In this document: one piece after another, positions 1 through 12,706 of the stretch
Numbering within the stretch: the stretch's first letter is position 1
Layout: each line of letters opens with the position of its first letter
Source: Chloroflexota bacterium
GTDB taxonomy: Bacteria; Chloroflexota; Dehalococcoidia; Bin125
Length of the DNA: 64,000 nucleotides
Direction: 5' to 3'
NCBI GenBank assembly: GCA_028874365.1
Contig: JAPPJZ010000037.1
Location: 1 to 64,000, forward strand
Position numbers and translations under genes: made by a program
The notes under the pieces: model-generated
The model's database searches: none
What the model was told of the DNA's origin: nothing
The model's input: the letters and a program-made list of their open reading frames with translations, nothing else

Positions 1-82
1 CGACGGAGAGGTCAATGTCCTGTCGGTCCGAGGAGACGCGGGCGTAGAGGGCGGCGGCGGTTTGACTCGTTGACTCTTTCAC
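1..82 (-). CDS. Serine recombinase (resolvase/invertase family), N-terminal fragment, truncated by window edge
   Basis: Reverse complement from GTG at 82 reads VKESTSQTAAALYARVSSDRQDIDLSV; 'LYARVSSDRQ' is the typical serine-recombinase N-terminal motif with catalytic Ser. Not in the supplied ORF track because it is cut by the edge. Confidence 0.75.
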   Translation of the reverse strand, partial: MKESTSQTAAALYARVSSDRQDIDLSV

Positions 83-379
83 GCTGGCCCCTCCTCATCC
101 TGGACTTCGCCGGCTCCTTCGGATGGACACCAGCTTCGCTCCAAGAGTTGCTTATTCCTTGTTCGAAACACCATATCCGAATGAAGGTCGCGGAGAAGAG
201 AACATCTGTCTCCGACATTGCACCTCAGTCGTACAAGAGGAGAGTCCAATAGCGAGCGCGCCTACGTTCAGCGCTGCTTGCCCGTCGAACTGAACCTCGC
301 GTTGACTGGGTACACGGAAGAACATGGTTCGTCTTGCTCAGGCGACCGCCACGGGAGTCTCTGATGTGCCCTGTTCGCT

Positions 380-1104
380 CTAGAGGGTCGCTAACGGTCC
401 CAGCTCGCGAAGCCGCTCTCGGCGCCTCCGATAGTCCGGAATCGCCTTGGCTACGACATCCCAGTACTCAGTGTTGTGGCCGCGGACCTTGAGATGGGCG
501 AGTTCATGCGCAACCAGGTAGTCAATCAGCGCTGGAGTAGCCATGATCACGCGCCAGTTGAAGCGCAACGTTCCGTCAGGGGCGCAGCTGGCCCAGCGCT
601 TGCGTTGATCTCGGATGAGAATCTCCTTCGCCCGAACACCAAGCAAGCCTGCTATCCGGTCGACCCTATCGGGGAGTTTCAACGCTGCACGTTCTCGATA
701 CCATCGCTCGAATGCCGCCCGCGTAGCCTCGCAGCGCTCGTCTCCAGTGAGCGAGTTCGGAACCTCCACGTCAAACTGCCAGTGGTGGAACCGAATCTCG
801 ACTGCTTCCCTGTCGGTGGTGCGAACCGTGAGCCGAACCGATCTACCAAGGTACGGAAGCGACTCTCCACTAACGAAGCGGCGGCGAGGCGGGGCGTGCT
901 CAGTTGTGCCGTTGTGACGCATGATCCACTTGGCCCGCTTGCGGACCGTGGTTTCGATGTGTTCGCTAGTGGTCTCGATTGGCGCCGCCACGGTTACGAC
1001 GCCTGGCGAATCGACCGTGATTTCCACCGTCTTCTTCCGCCTCGGTCTGCGAATAATCTGGTATTGGATCGCGGAATCTCCGAAGTGAACGACGCCTTGT
1101 TCGG

Positions 1105-1108
<4 letters not shown>
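380..1108 (-). CDS. YgjP/DUF45 (WLM/SprT-like) zinc metallopeptidase, type I R-M associated
   Basis: VAHELAHLKVRGHN (HExxH) plus RKRWASCAPDGTLRFNWRVI motif; 4-bp overlap with hsdR stop. Confidence 0.85.
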
Positions 1109-4226
<3,118 letters not shown>

Positions 4227-4230
<4 letters not shown>

Positions 4231-4532
4231 GGCGGTAGCGGTTCGAGCGTCTTGAGTCCGTCGTCATGCCAGGCTGCGCGAAACGCCCCTATCCCCGGAA
4301 CGTCGACGCCATCTGAGTGGCCGTAAGTCTTCATCATGTCAATCGCGTGCGACTCGGCGTCGCGAGCGCGGGCAGAGGCGAATCGCAAGCGTTCCAGCAG
4401 CGCATCCACTTCGCTGTCTGGCGGCGCGGCGCGTAGCTCAGTGAGCGCAAGCTCGGCATCGCGTTGGTGGCCCTGCCATCGGAGAATGGGATCCCAGGCC
4501 AGGGTCTCAAAGCCTAGTTCGTCTTCGGTCAT
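4227..4532 (-). CDS. Hypothetical protein, overlapping hsdR start by 4 bp
   Basis: 101-aa ORF coupled to hsdR start (ATGA-type overlap). Confidence 0.6.
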
Positions 4533-4706
4533 CGCTCCTCCCTTCTAGTCGGCGGGGACTCTAGATCGTCTGGGAGGGCCCATGCGCCTGTGAGGAACGA
4601 TTCTCAGCGAATTGTTCAGGTACATGAGCTTGGGACTTCCTGCTCCGATGGGACTTGGCACTCGCCCCAGTTCGAATTCATTCGGAGCAGCCCACATCGC
4701 CCGACT

Positions 4707-5249
4707 CTAGTTCGAGTCTTGACAACGGCGGATCGTGTACAGGCAGTTGGGATGGGCAGGAACAGAAAGGGCGTCAGGGTCACCAGGCCAAGGCCAGTAG
4801 CGGGCCCGATGGCCGTCGTAGACCTCTTGAAGGCTGAGAAGCGCACCTTCGTAGAGAGGGCACTCTCCGGAGGAGGGCCCCTGGGCGTCTGCAGCGCGGT
4901 AGATTTCGCAAGTCTCGAGCCCCTCATCCAAGAGGCGCCTTGACAGTCCGCGGACGTACCACGTGTTGAACTCAGTGACAGCCAATCGCCTGGCATCCGA
5001 TTCGAAGTTGAACCGCTCCCAGTACTCTGGTTGGGAAAGCTCATCCTTGAGGGCCTCCTCATTGCCGGAGGCGATCGCTTTTCTCATCGCTACGGGAAAC
5101 GCTTCAATCCCTTCCTCCGTGAGCAGAGTGCTGCGGTACGGCTCTCCTCCGTTCTCTTCGGCCTCGAACTCCTGAAGCATGGCTGAGCGGACTTCGTCGG
5201 TCAGCTCCTCAAAGTCAAACACGGCAACCAATCTCCGTTCCCGTTCCAC
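4707..5249 (-). CDS. Small protein with phage Mu gpF / head-morphogenesis-like C-terminal motif (tentative)
   Basis: 180 aa; LAVTEFNTWYVRGL...TCEIYRAADAQ...ECPLYEGALLSL...VPAHPNCLYTIRRC resembles the Cys/His C-terminal signature of gpF-like domains. Confidence 0.45.
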   Translation of the reverse strand: MERERRLVAVFDFEELTDEVRSAMLQEFEAEENGGEPYRSTLLTEEGIEAFPVAMRKAIASGNEEALKDELSQPEYWERFNFESDARRLAVTEFNTWYVRGLSRRLLDEGLETCEIYRAADAQGPSSGECPLYEGALLSLQEVYDGHRARYWPWPGDPDALSVPAHPNCLYTIRRCQDSN

Positions 5250-5467
5250 CGAAACCCCGTTAGCAGCGCGTCAGCCGTTGCACTCGTCGATGCCTCCAGT
5301 GTACGTCGATCTTCGACTTTCGGCTCAAGTGTCTGAGCCATTGACTCTGACCGGAACCGCCAAGGAACTAGGACTGCTGTAGAAAAGGAATCGCTTGCGC
5401 GGGTATGGCCCACCAGGCGAAACCGGGAAGCAATGTCGCCGGTCGAGGCACTCAACTCCTTAGCCGA

Positions 5468-6350
5468 TCATCTGCAGTAGCTTTCCGGATCCAACAAGGC
5501 CAGCTCGTAGTTGGTGAGCGTTTCGACTGCGAAGAAGGTCTCGCCGTGAATCTCAAGCCTGAGTTCGGCGGGATCACCGAAGGCCAAATCACGGTCTGCT
5601 GCCCTCTCCGTAATCGCATCCCATTTTTCGAGGATCTTCTCCTCCTCACTCTGCGCCCACTGCTTTAGGCAATCCGCGTGAAGCACATCGAGGGTGTTGC
5701 TTCCGGCTGCAGTGACGCCTCCCCCAGGCGGAAGATAGACGGTGTCATCTGTCATTGTCACTGCATGATTCACCCTGTTTTTCCTGAGATTCTTGACTTG
5801 GCCGTCTGTCAAGGTGTCCCCACTCAAGGCACGCCCCTTCCAGTGAGATATAGATTCAGGCCAGTTGTCATGAACAATCTGTAGTAGGTCTTGGTGCGTC
5901 CAGACACCATGGGAGTAGATGCCGATCAGAAAGGCATTCTCCGAATCGAATCGACAGTAGATGAGAGGACCTGTTCTGTCAGCGAATCCGTCGTCGCCTA
6001 TATCTAGTCCAAGGTGCAGGTGGTAGATTCCCCAGTGATTCAACAGTTCATCGTTGATATTGCCCGGATCTTTGTTTAGCTTGCTTCGGTGTGGGTTGAT
6101 GTCTTCGCCTCTCTCGATCTTCTGCTCAATGACGGATAGCGCATCCTCGTGTTCTTTCGGACATGAGAACACACTCGAGCGCTGGACACTCCTAGGAATA
6201 GGCTCAATCGAGTTCCGATTGGCATTCAAGAAGAGCCACACTACCTTCTCGTCCTCATACCCAGCAATGTGGTGGCCACGCGCTGCGAGGTCGAGTCGGC
6301 ACAACTCGGCGAAGTCGTGCCAGAGGTTGATGACAACCTGTGGGGACATG
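5468..6350 (-). CDS. Hypothetical protein within R-M cluster (start trimmed to MSPQVVINLW; ORF track extends to 6619 into hsdS)
   Basis: About 294 aa starting MSPQVVINLWHDFAELCRLDLAARGHHIAGYE; no family recognised. Confidence 0.6.
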
Positions 6351-6354
6351 GCGT

Positions 6355-7635
6355 TCACTCTTTCTGTTGTGTGGCGTTCAGTTGTCCGCTGAGCAGAGCG
6401 TCGGCGGTTGACGACTTCATTAGCTCCAATGCACTGAGTCTGTCTCGTTCGCTCTCGATGGCGGATTCTGCGCTGTCGAGTGCATCTGCGATGGCCTCCT
6501 GTTCCCTCATTGATGGAAGTGGAATGGGGTACATCAGATAGCCCTCGTAGTCGAGGTTGCGTATGCCGGTTGTGCGCTGCTCCAGGCGCTCCGTCACTCC
6601 CCGCATGTACCGATGCCATAGTGCACGGGCTGCGAATCTAGCGCTGCATCTGGTCGCGTCAAGGCGCAAGTGCTGGCAGAAGTTGCTGCAGTAGATGGGA
6701 GCTGACTCCTCGATAAGCGCGATGCGGCCAACCGGCGCGGCAGGGCCGCCGCCGCTTCGCTCCAGAATGAGATCGCCATCCTGCATAAGGCGTCGTTCTC
6801 GGTCTTTGTCACCGAGCCGACGCCACGCAGCCTTTTCGGTGTGTACTCTGCCGTCCCGTGTGAGGTCCGCAGCGCGGAGCACTCGAACTCCAGGATCATC
6901 GTCTGTCGGCTCATCTCCCCAAGCACCAGGCTGATTGAGCGTTGGCACATCCCCCAGGCGCACGACGTCCCAGGAGGCGGGGATGGTTCCGAGGCCTCGG
7001 ACTTCTTTCCACTCGGTGTGGCGACCGGGGAGGCCTCGGGTGAGGAGGTCGTGGAGCAGGGCGTCGCGCAGACGCTCGGTGGCGGCGATGACTTCCTCGG
7101 TCCGCTCAATCGCCTCGTCGATGGAGTCGAGCACCGCCGCAATCGCCTGCTGCTCGGCGATCGGAGGAAGGAGAACAGGGAGAGCGCTGTACTCGGCCGC
7201 ATTTATGTTCGGCTGAGCGCCGACGTGGAGTACAGACTGGAGCCAACGCAGATACGTCGGCGAGTGCGTGTAGATGTCCAAGAAACGCGGCAACGCGACT
7301 GCCGCGTCGGGACGGAAGCGGATGAGATAGCCGGCGTAGACGCATCGCCCATCGCTCGGTCGATAGAGATAGGTTCTGCCGACACTCCCACTGCGAGCAA
7401 AGAGCAGATCTCCCTCTCGAAGCTCGTGTCCTCGGACTATCTCTGGATCCGCAGAGCGAACCTCGTCCGTCCTCAGGCGACCATTGTCAGTAATGTCGGT
7501 GATTCGAACATAGCGCGGCTGCGCTGGATCGTAGTTGAGAGCTGGGGCATTTGCTCCATATCGCGGTGCATCGCAGATATCCCCCAGCCGAACGCGGCGC
7601 CATCCCTCCGGGATTTCGGGCTTTGAAGGCATCAA
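6355..7635 (-). CDS. hsdS: Type I restriction-modification specificity subunit HsdS
   Basis: 426 aa; two TRD halves (PEGWRRVRLGDIC; PASWDVVRLGDV) each followed by conserved coiled coil (LPPIAEQQAIAAVLDSIDEAIERTEEVI; LPSMREQEAIADALDSAESAIESERDRL). Confidence 0.95.
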   Translation of the reverse strand: MMPSKPEIPEGWRRVRLGDICDAPRYGANAPALNYDPAQPRYVRITDITDNGRLRTDEVRSADPEIVRGHELREGDLLFARSGSVGRTYLYRPSDGRCVYAGYLIRFRPDAAVALPRFLDIYTHSPTYLRWLQSVLHVGAQPNINAAEYSALPVLLPPIAEQQAIAAVLDSIDEAIERTEEVIAATERLRDALLHDLLTRGLPGRHTEWKEVRGLGTIPASWDVVRLGDVPTLNQPGAWGDEPTDDDPGVRVLRAADLTRDGRVHTEKAAWRRLGDKDRERRLMQDGDLILERSGGGPAAPVGRIALIEESAPIYCSNFCQHLRLDATRCSARFAARALWHRYMRGVTERLEQRTTGIRNLDYEGYLMYPIPLPSMREQEAIADALDSAESAIESERDRLSALELMKSSTADALLSGQLNATQQKE

Positions 7636-8003
7636 TCGCCACGCTCCCGACGCTCATGCTCGCGCAGTGCGTCGAGCGTCAGCGGGCGACCCTCTCGCTT
7701 GGCTTCGAGCCAGCGCTGTAAAGATCGCTGGCTCTCGCCCGACGGTCGGCCTGCGAGCAGTCCCTCAACGCTGAGGTCTTCGTCGAGGTCGGGCCAGTGG
7801 ATGCCCACTCCTTCGCCGAGCAACTCCCAGTGATTTCGTTCCTCGGCGGTGCCGTGAGCAAGGCGTGGGTACCAGAGCAGTGGAACAGAGATGCTTCGGC
7901 CATCGGCGAGGTCCATGGTCAAGGAGTCCTCAGTCACAGACACATCGGTCGCTCGAGAGGTCTGAAGTTCAGTCACAGAGATGGTCAAGTGACTTCCCGT
8001 CAA
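7632..8003 (-). CDS. DUF2442 domain protein
   Basis: SLTMDLADGRSISVPLLWYPRLAHGTAEERNHWELLGEGVGIHWPDLDEDLSVEGLLAG is the DUF2442 consensus. Confidence 0.85.
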   Translation of the reverse strand: MTGSHLTISVTELQTSRATDVSVTEDSLTMDLADGRSISVPLLWYPRLAHGTAEERNHWELLGEGVGIHWPDLDEDLSVEGLLAGRPSGESQRSLQRWLEAKREGRPLTLDALREHERRERGD

Positions 8004-8320
8004 CTCGCTCGCGCCGTCTGGCGGACGGCGATGTCGACATCCAGCAGACGGAACGTGGTTGAGATCGTGGGCACCGGATCGCCGTACTCGGCGAGCGCGT
8101 TGCTGTGGAAGGCGATGGCCTCTTCAATAGACAGCTTTGGCTCCGGTAGCGGGTCTCCGTCTTTGAGCATGGACTCGATGTGCAGGCCAAGCGCCTCACA
8201 CATCATCGACTCAATCGCGTCCAGGCTGTCGGCGGTAGTTACGCAGCCGGGTACGTCGGGGGCGTAGGCGGCATAGTTGTTGGGCGTCTGTTCGACGACG
8301 ATCGCGTAGGTCAAGTTCAT
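8000..8320 (-). CDS. hicB: HicB-family antitoxin
   Basis: YAIVVEQTPNNYAAYAPDVPGCVTTADSLDAIESMMCEALGLHIESMLKDGDPLPEP. Confidence 0.88.
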   Translation of the reverse strand: MNLTYAIVVEQTPNNYAAYAPDVPGCVTTADSLDAIESMMCEALGLHIESMLKDGDPLPEPKLSIEEAIAFHSNALAEYGDPVPTISTTFRLLDVDIAVRQTARAS

Positions 8321-8517
8321 CGATCTCTCCCCCGAATCCCTGCTTGTCTCAGAATACTCAGCCAGGTACCGGTCGGCAGGTCGTCGCGCGGGTGGCCGGG
8401 GATGGTCACCTTGCCGCGTTTGACCGGATGGCGGAAATGGCGGTGACTGCCGCGCGTGGCAACATGACGCCAGCCATCGCGTTCGACAATGCGAATCGCC
8501 TCCCTAACTTTTGGCAT
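8317..8517 (-). CDS. hicA: HicA-family mRNA interferase toxin (66 aa; start trimmed from the 211-aa ORF)
   Basis: MPKVREAIRIVERDGWRHVATRGSHRHFRHPVKRGKVTIPGHPRDDLPTGTWLSILRQAGI; GSHRHF active-site motif. Confidence 0.9.
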   Translation of the reverse strand: MPKVREAIRIVERDGWRHVATRGSHRHFRHPVKRGKVTIPGHPRDDLPTGTWLSILRQAGIRGRDR

Positions 8518-10039
8518 AGCCAAGCTCCGCGAGCAGCTCGTCCATCCGCGCGGCCGCTTCGTCGCGCCGGCGCTCCGCCTCCCGAAGCTGGGCCAGCGCC
8601 TCCTCGACGCTGAGCACCTCGATCGGCTCGGTCGTGTCGACGTAGCGGCTGATGTTGAGGTTGAAGTCGTTCTCTTCGATCTCGTCGAGGTCGGCGATGT
8701 GAGCGAATCGGTCGACCTCCTCGTAGGCCTCGAAGGCGTCAACGATCCTCTTGGCGTGCTCGGGATCGAGATGGTTCTGAGCCTTGCCGGAGCGATAGTA
8801 GTCGTCCTGGTCGGCGTCGATAAAGAGGATCTTGCCGCGCCGCTCGGACGGCTTGCGCTTGTTGAGGATGCAGATCGCGACCGGGATGCTGGCACCGTAG
8901 AAGAGGTTGGGCGCGAGCCCGATGATCGCCTCGAACAGGTCGGCCTCGACAATGCCCCGGCGAATCTTGCCCTCCGCCCCGCCGCGGAAGAGAATCCCGT
9001 GCGGCATCACAACGCCGACCATGCCCTCAGCGTTGGTCGTGGCCAGCATGTGCTGGAGGAAGGCGAGGTCGCCCCTGGTTTTGGGCGGAATCGCGCCGTA
9101 TCGGTCGAAGCGGTGATGCGGGTCGTTGGGCGCGAAATCGTGGCCCCATTCCTTGAGACTGAAGGGCGGATTGGCGATCACGCGGTTGTAAGAGAGCAAG
9201 CGGCCGCGGTCGTCGAGCAGGAGCGGGTCGGCAATCGTGTCGCCGCCCTCGATCCGCGCCGAGCGCAGGCCATGCAGCAGCAGGTTCAGCTTGCCAATCG
9301 CGAGCGTCCCGAGGTTGCGTTCCTGTCCGTGCAGAACGAGGTTGCGGACGTCGCCACCCTGCCGCTCTACGTGCTGGGCCGCGTAGATGAGCATGCCGGC
9401 AGAACCGGCGGTGGGATCGCAGATGCGCATACCTTCGGTCGGTCGCAGAAGCTCGACAATCAGTTGGACAACCGAGCGGGGCGTGTAGAACTCGCCGCCC
9501 TTCTTGCCCGCGTCGTCGGCGAACTCGCGGATCAGATACTCGTAGGCGTTGCCCAGCACATTGACCGCTCCGCCGCCGTCCGCAGGTGTCAGATTGTCGT
9601 CCGTCAGGTCGAGTTCGCCGAAGTGCTGTAACAGCCGTCCAATGATCCGATCGCGGTTCTGGGGACCGCCGAGCTTCGATTCGTCGTTCCAGTTGGTGTT
9701 GCGCAGAATGTTGTCGAGCTTGGGGGTGTTGGCCTCCTCGATCGCGGCGCTGGCCACGTTGAGGACCTCGCCGAGGTTCATCGCGTTCTTGACGACTTCT
9801 GGCCAACGCGCGTCGGGCGGAACGAAGAACTCGTGCTCGTCGAAGTCTGTTTCGGCTACCTCTCGCGGCACGTTGTCGGCAACGGCTCGCTCGACCTCCT
9901 CGCCGAAGCGGTCGGAGAGCCGCTTGAGGAAAAGCATCGAGAAGATGTAGTTCTTGTAGTCAGAGGAATCGATCTGGCCGCGCAAGATGTCGGCGGCGCC
10001 CCAGAGTTTCGACTCCAGTTCGGATGTCGCAAGCGGCAT
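8504..10039 (-). CDS. hsdM: Type I restriction-modification DNA methyltransferase HsdM
   Basis: 511 aa; GGEFYTPRSVVQLIVELL, DPTAGSAGML, VIANPPFSLKEWG. Confidence 0.97.
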   Translation of the reverse strand: MPLATSELESKLWGAADILRGQIDSSDYKNYIFSMLFLKRLSDRFGEEVERAVADNVPREVAETDFDEHEFFVPPDARWPEVVKNAMNLGEVLNVASAAIEEANTPKLDNILRNTNWNDESKLGGPQNRDRIIGRLLQHFGELDLTDDNLTPADGGGAVNVLGNAYEYLIREFADDAGKKGGEFYTPRSVVQLIVELLRPTEGMRICDPTAGSAGMLIYAAQHVERQGGDVRNLVLHGQERNLGTLAIGKLNLLLHGLRSARIEGGDTIADPLLLDDRGRLLSYNRVIANPPFSLKEWGHDFAPNDPHHRFDRYGAIPPKTRGDLAFLQHMLATTNAEGMVGVVMPHGILFRGGAEGKIRRGIVEADLFEAIIGLAPNLFYGASIPVAICILNKRKPSERRGKILFIDADQDDYYRSGKAQNHLDPEHAKRIVDAFEAYEEVDRFAHIADLDEIEENDFNLNISRYVDTTEPIEVLSVEEALAQLREAERRRDEAAARMDELLAELGYAKS

Positions 10040-10111
10040 CAGGCCTCCTCTCCGAGCACCTCAGTCATTATCCGATCAATCTCCAGTTCAATCACCGTGC
10101 AGTCAGAGGCT

Positions 10112-11644
10112 CTAAAGCCGTCCGATGCGATTGAATGGCGGCTCGTCCGGTAGAGGTCGATACACTTCAACGATTTCATCAGGCAGCTCAAAGCGGCTAG
10201 TCAGAACGTCGATCACTGATTGCACAATGAGGGAGGAAAGCGCAAGTACGGCTGACGGCGGTGCGTTGTTGACCGGGGCAGAGCAGCCAACTTCAGGGGT
10301 AGCGAAGTCAACCGCATCGTCGCCCGGAGGAATCAGCGGGTAGCGGTCGGAAACCGATCGCCGCCCTAGCGGTGTGTCGTCAACGTGCGCCTGTCGCCGC
10401 ACTCGGCCAAGGAATCCGCCACGATATAGCGCGCCGGTTACGAGCGGCCTTCCCTCTTGCTGTGAAACAATCGCGACACTGGCCGTAAACGCCCCATCAC
10501 CTGTTGCGTCGACAACGATGTCCGCATGTTCAATCCGCGTTCGAATCTCGGCGGGTGTCCTGGGCCACTCGAGGAATGTGTTGGTCTTCGTCCACTTGGC
10601 ATGATGACCGACCATTGCCGCGACCGCAGCCACTTTCTGGTGCCCTACTGCCCAATGCCCGGCGACGTGACGCACGATGTTTCCGGGCGTGAGGATGTCA
10701 GCGTCAACGATGTCAAGAACACCCAAACCGCTCTCGGCGAGCGTGAGGGCCACAAACCCGCCCAGTGCGCCAGCCCCGAAGATCACGGCCCTGCGCCCAC
10801 TGAGTGTTGGCGCATCGGGACCCGCCCTCAGCATGAGCGTGTTCTCATCGCTCGGACCCAAGAGAAGCGCCTTGGCTTGTATGCCCTCTCCTATTCCCTC
10901 GAGCGCCAACACAAGTAGGTCAGGTCGCCCGCCTCGCGCCCAACAGAGCATCACGAGATCGATGCCGCCACTGGTGACCAGCGCATCGGGCTTGCGCCGC
11001 TTCGCAATCTGGGCCTCTAGATGTCGACGTTGTCCCCGATTGAGATGCTCCAGAACCTCTGAGAGCCGGCGTGGCGGAGGACTCTCTAGCTCGCCGAGCT
11101 GAAACCAGAGTCCGCGTAACTGTTCTGATCGCGCCACGCCGGGATCGAGCGCGACGGGAGTCCCGGCGGTAGCAACGACACCGTGGAAATCGCCCCAACT
11201 GCCCTGGGAGACACCGATGTTCGCAAGATCGAATGTTGCCAATACCGAGGATTTGTCCTGGAAGTTGAGCAGGGCGTCGCGGCCGAGATCGTCGTCCTGC
11301 CAGCCCTGTTTCGCCTGTCGACACCACTCTTCGATCCGCGCGAACAGTCCGCGGAGCGTGATCCAACGGAGGCTGTCGTCGCCATCCCGCCACATGCAGA
11401 CGAGCCCGCCTAAGGTCGAATGGTTCGTTGCGAGACCTTGAACAAACACAGCCGGCGGCTGATAGGGCCATCCGGGCGCAATGCCGATCTCCATGGTTGT
11501 GGCGTCGGTTAGAGCCTCGAAGGCTGAATGAATCGGACCTCGCCATAGCTGACGGTCTGAACCTGGCACGGGTTCAAAGCCCGAGTCCACCAGTTCCGTC
11601 GCGAAAGACTCGAGGGAAGCAACGTCGAAACAGTCGTCGAACAC
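10112..11644 (-). CDS. E2-E1 fusion protein (ThiF/E1-like adenylyltransferase with N-terminal E2-like domain), Cap2-like CBASS ancillary protein
   Basis: E2-like segment with candidate catalytic Cys in GGLVCMWRDGDDSLRWITLRGLFARIEEWCRQA; E1 motif AVIFGAGALGGFVALTLAESGLGVLDIVDAD and Cys loop EVGCSAPVNNAPPSAV; GTG start; 6-bp gap to CD-NTase gene. Confidence 0.85.
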   Translation of the reverse strand: MFDDCFDVASLESFATELVDSGFEPVPGSDRQLWRGPIHSAFEALTDATTMEIGIAPGWPYQPPAVFVQGLATNHSTLGGLVCMWRDGDDSLRWITLRGLFARIEEWCRQAKQGWQDDDLGRDALLNFQDKSSVLATFDLANIGVSQGSWGDFHGVVATAGTPVALDPGVARSEQLRGLWFQLGELESPPPRRLSEVLEHLNRGQRRHLEAQIAKRRKPDALVTSGGIDLVMLCWARGGRPDLLVLALEGIGEGIQAKALLLGPSDENTLMLRAGPDAPTLSGRRAVIFGAGALGGFVALTLAESGLGVLDIVDADILTPGNIVRHVAGHWAVGHQKVAAVAAMVGHHAKWTKTNTFLEWPRTPAEIRTRIEHADIVVDATGDGAFTASVAIVSQQEGRPLVTGALYRGGFLGRVRRQAHVDDTPLGRRSVSDRYPLIPPGDDAVDFATPEVGCSAPVNNAPPSAVLALSSLIVQSVIDVLTSRFELPDEIVEVYRPLPDEPPFNRIGRL

Positions 11645-11650
11645 GGTGGC

Positions 11651-12685
11651 TTACCCGAATCCCTGCGCTTCTTGAGGCCTCCGAGTAGGGGTGGCGGGGT
11701 GGATCGGGTCTCCTGACGGCCCGCACCCAGGCGGGAGCGGAAACACATTCGGCGTTCGCTCGTTGCTGCCAAGGATCTGTCGCCAGTTGGTTGCAGCTCG
11801 GCAGATGTTGGACTGGGGCCGATTCGCGTTGTCGGCGAGATCCGCGAGTCTGCGGAACTGGTCGGCTGCATGCAACAGGGAGACCGCGTCGACGGCCGGA
11901 TCGACAGGCGTCCCGAGTGCCGGATCGACGATTGGTTCGTTCGGAGCGACGGCGAGCCGTTCTGCGACGCGTCGGAGGGTCTGGGCGAACAGCGTCTCCC
12001 ATTCGCTCCCATTGACGGATCCTCTCGTCCAGGCTTCGTAGGTAGCGAACTCGATCAGCAATCCACCCGGACGTCGGTCTCCCAGATGCACGCGCCGTGT
12101 CTGACGCATCAGTTTGACGACCGGTACGTAGGCGTTGCGGCCGCCGACCGTGGGGCTGGACCGAGAAGTATTGAGCTCGCTGGAAAGCTTGCTAAAGTGC
12201 TCGGGATCGGTCGTCACCCATTGTCCCGATTCGCCGGACCAAAGGTCGCGATCCCTAATCGGGATCGCCCATCGCTGGCGGTCCCGCACAGCGGGGACCG
12301 CGTCCACTGCGAATGGAGTCCAGATCGGATCGGACCCTGGCTCATGCGGGAAGTCGATCTTGATACTTCGATCTTGCGGCCTGGCGCGTGAGCCGTACTT
12401 GGTGCCCAAGACCTGCCATACCGCGTCGAAGACATCCTTCGGCGAGGCTGTTGTGTCGAGGTTCGTGAGCTTGACGAACACATCGACATCCTTGCCCGGG
12501 TATATGCCGGTCTGGCGTGCATAGGAGCCGATCAGCTTGGTATCGACCCCCCAAGACAGAAGCAGCGGGTCCTCCTCTAGCACACCACGAACCTCGGTGT
12601 GCGCCTCGGCCGCACGCTTCGCCTTCTGACCGTTGATCTGAATGTTGCTCAGTGCTTCCTCGAACTGCGGGCGCAGAGTGGTCAT
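11651..12685 (-). CDS. CBASS CD-NTase (cGAS/DncV-like nucleotidyltransferase)
   Basis: 344 aa; LIGSYARQTGIYPGKDVDVFVKL (GS...DxD) and SIKIDF third acidic residue; C-terminus ...QEAQGFG. Confidence 0.9.
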   Translation of the reverse strand: MTTLRPQFEEALSNIQINGQKAKRAAEAHTEVRGVLEEDPLLLSWGVDTKLIGSYARQTGIYPGKDVDVFVKLTNLDTTASPKDVFDAVWQVLGTKYGSRARPQDRSIKIDFPHEPGSDPIWTPFAVDAVPAVRDRQRWAIPIRDRDLWSGESGQWVTTDPEHFSKLSSELNTSRSSPTVGGRNAYVPVVKLMRQTRRVHLGDRRPGGLLIEFATYEAWTRGSVNGSEWETLFAQTLRRVAERLAVAPNEPIVDPALGTPVDPAVDAVSLLHAADQFRRLADLADNANRPQSNICRAATNWRQILGSNERTPNVFPLPPGCGPSGDPIHPATPTRRPQEAQGFG

Positions 12686-12706
12686 GAAGTTCCTCCTGCC
12701 AAATGA

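Noticed and set aside
8489-9631. 380-aa plus-strand ORF
   Set aside because: Antisense to hsdM; no recognisable fold or motif.
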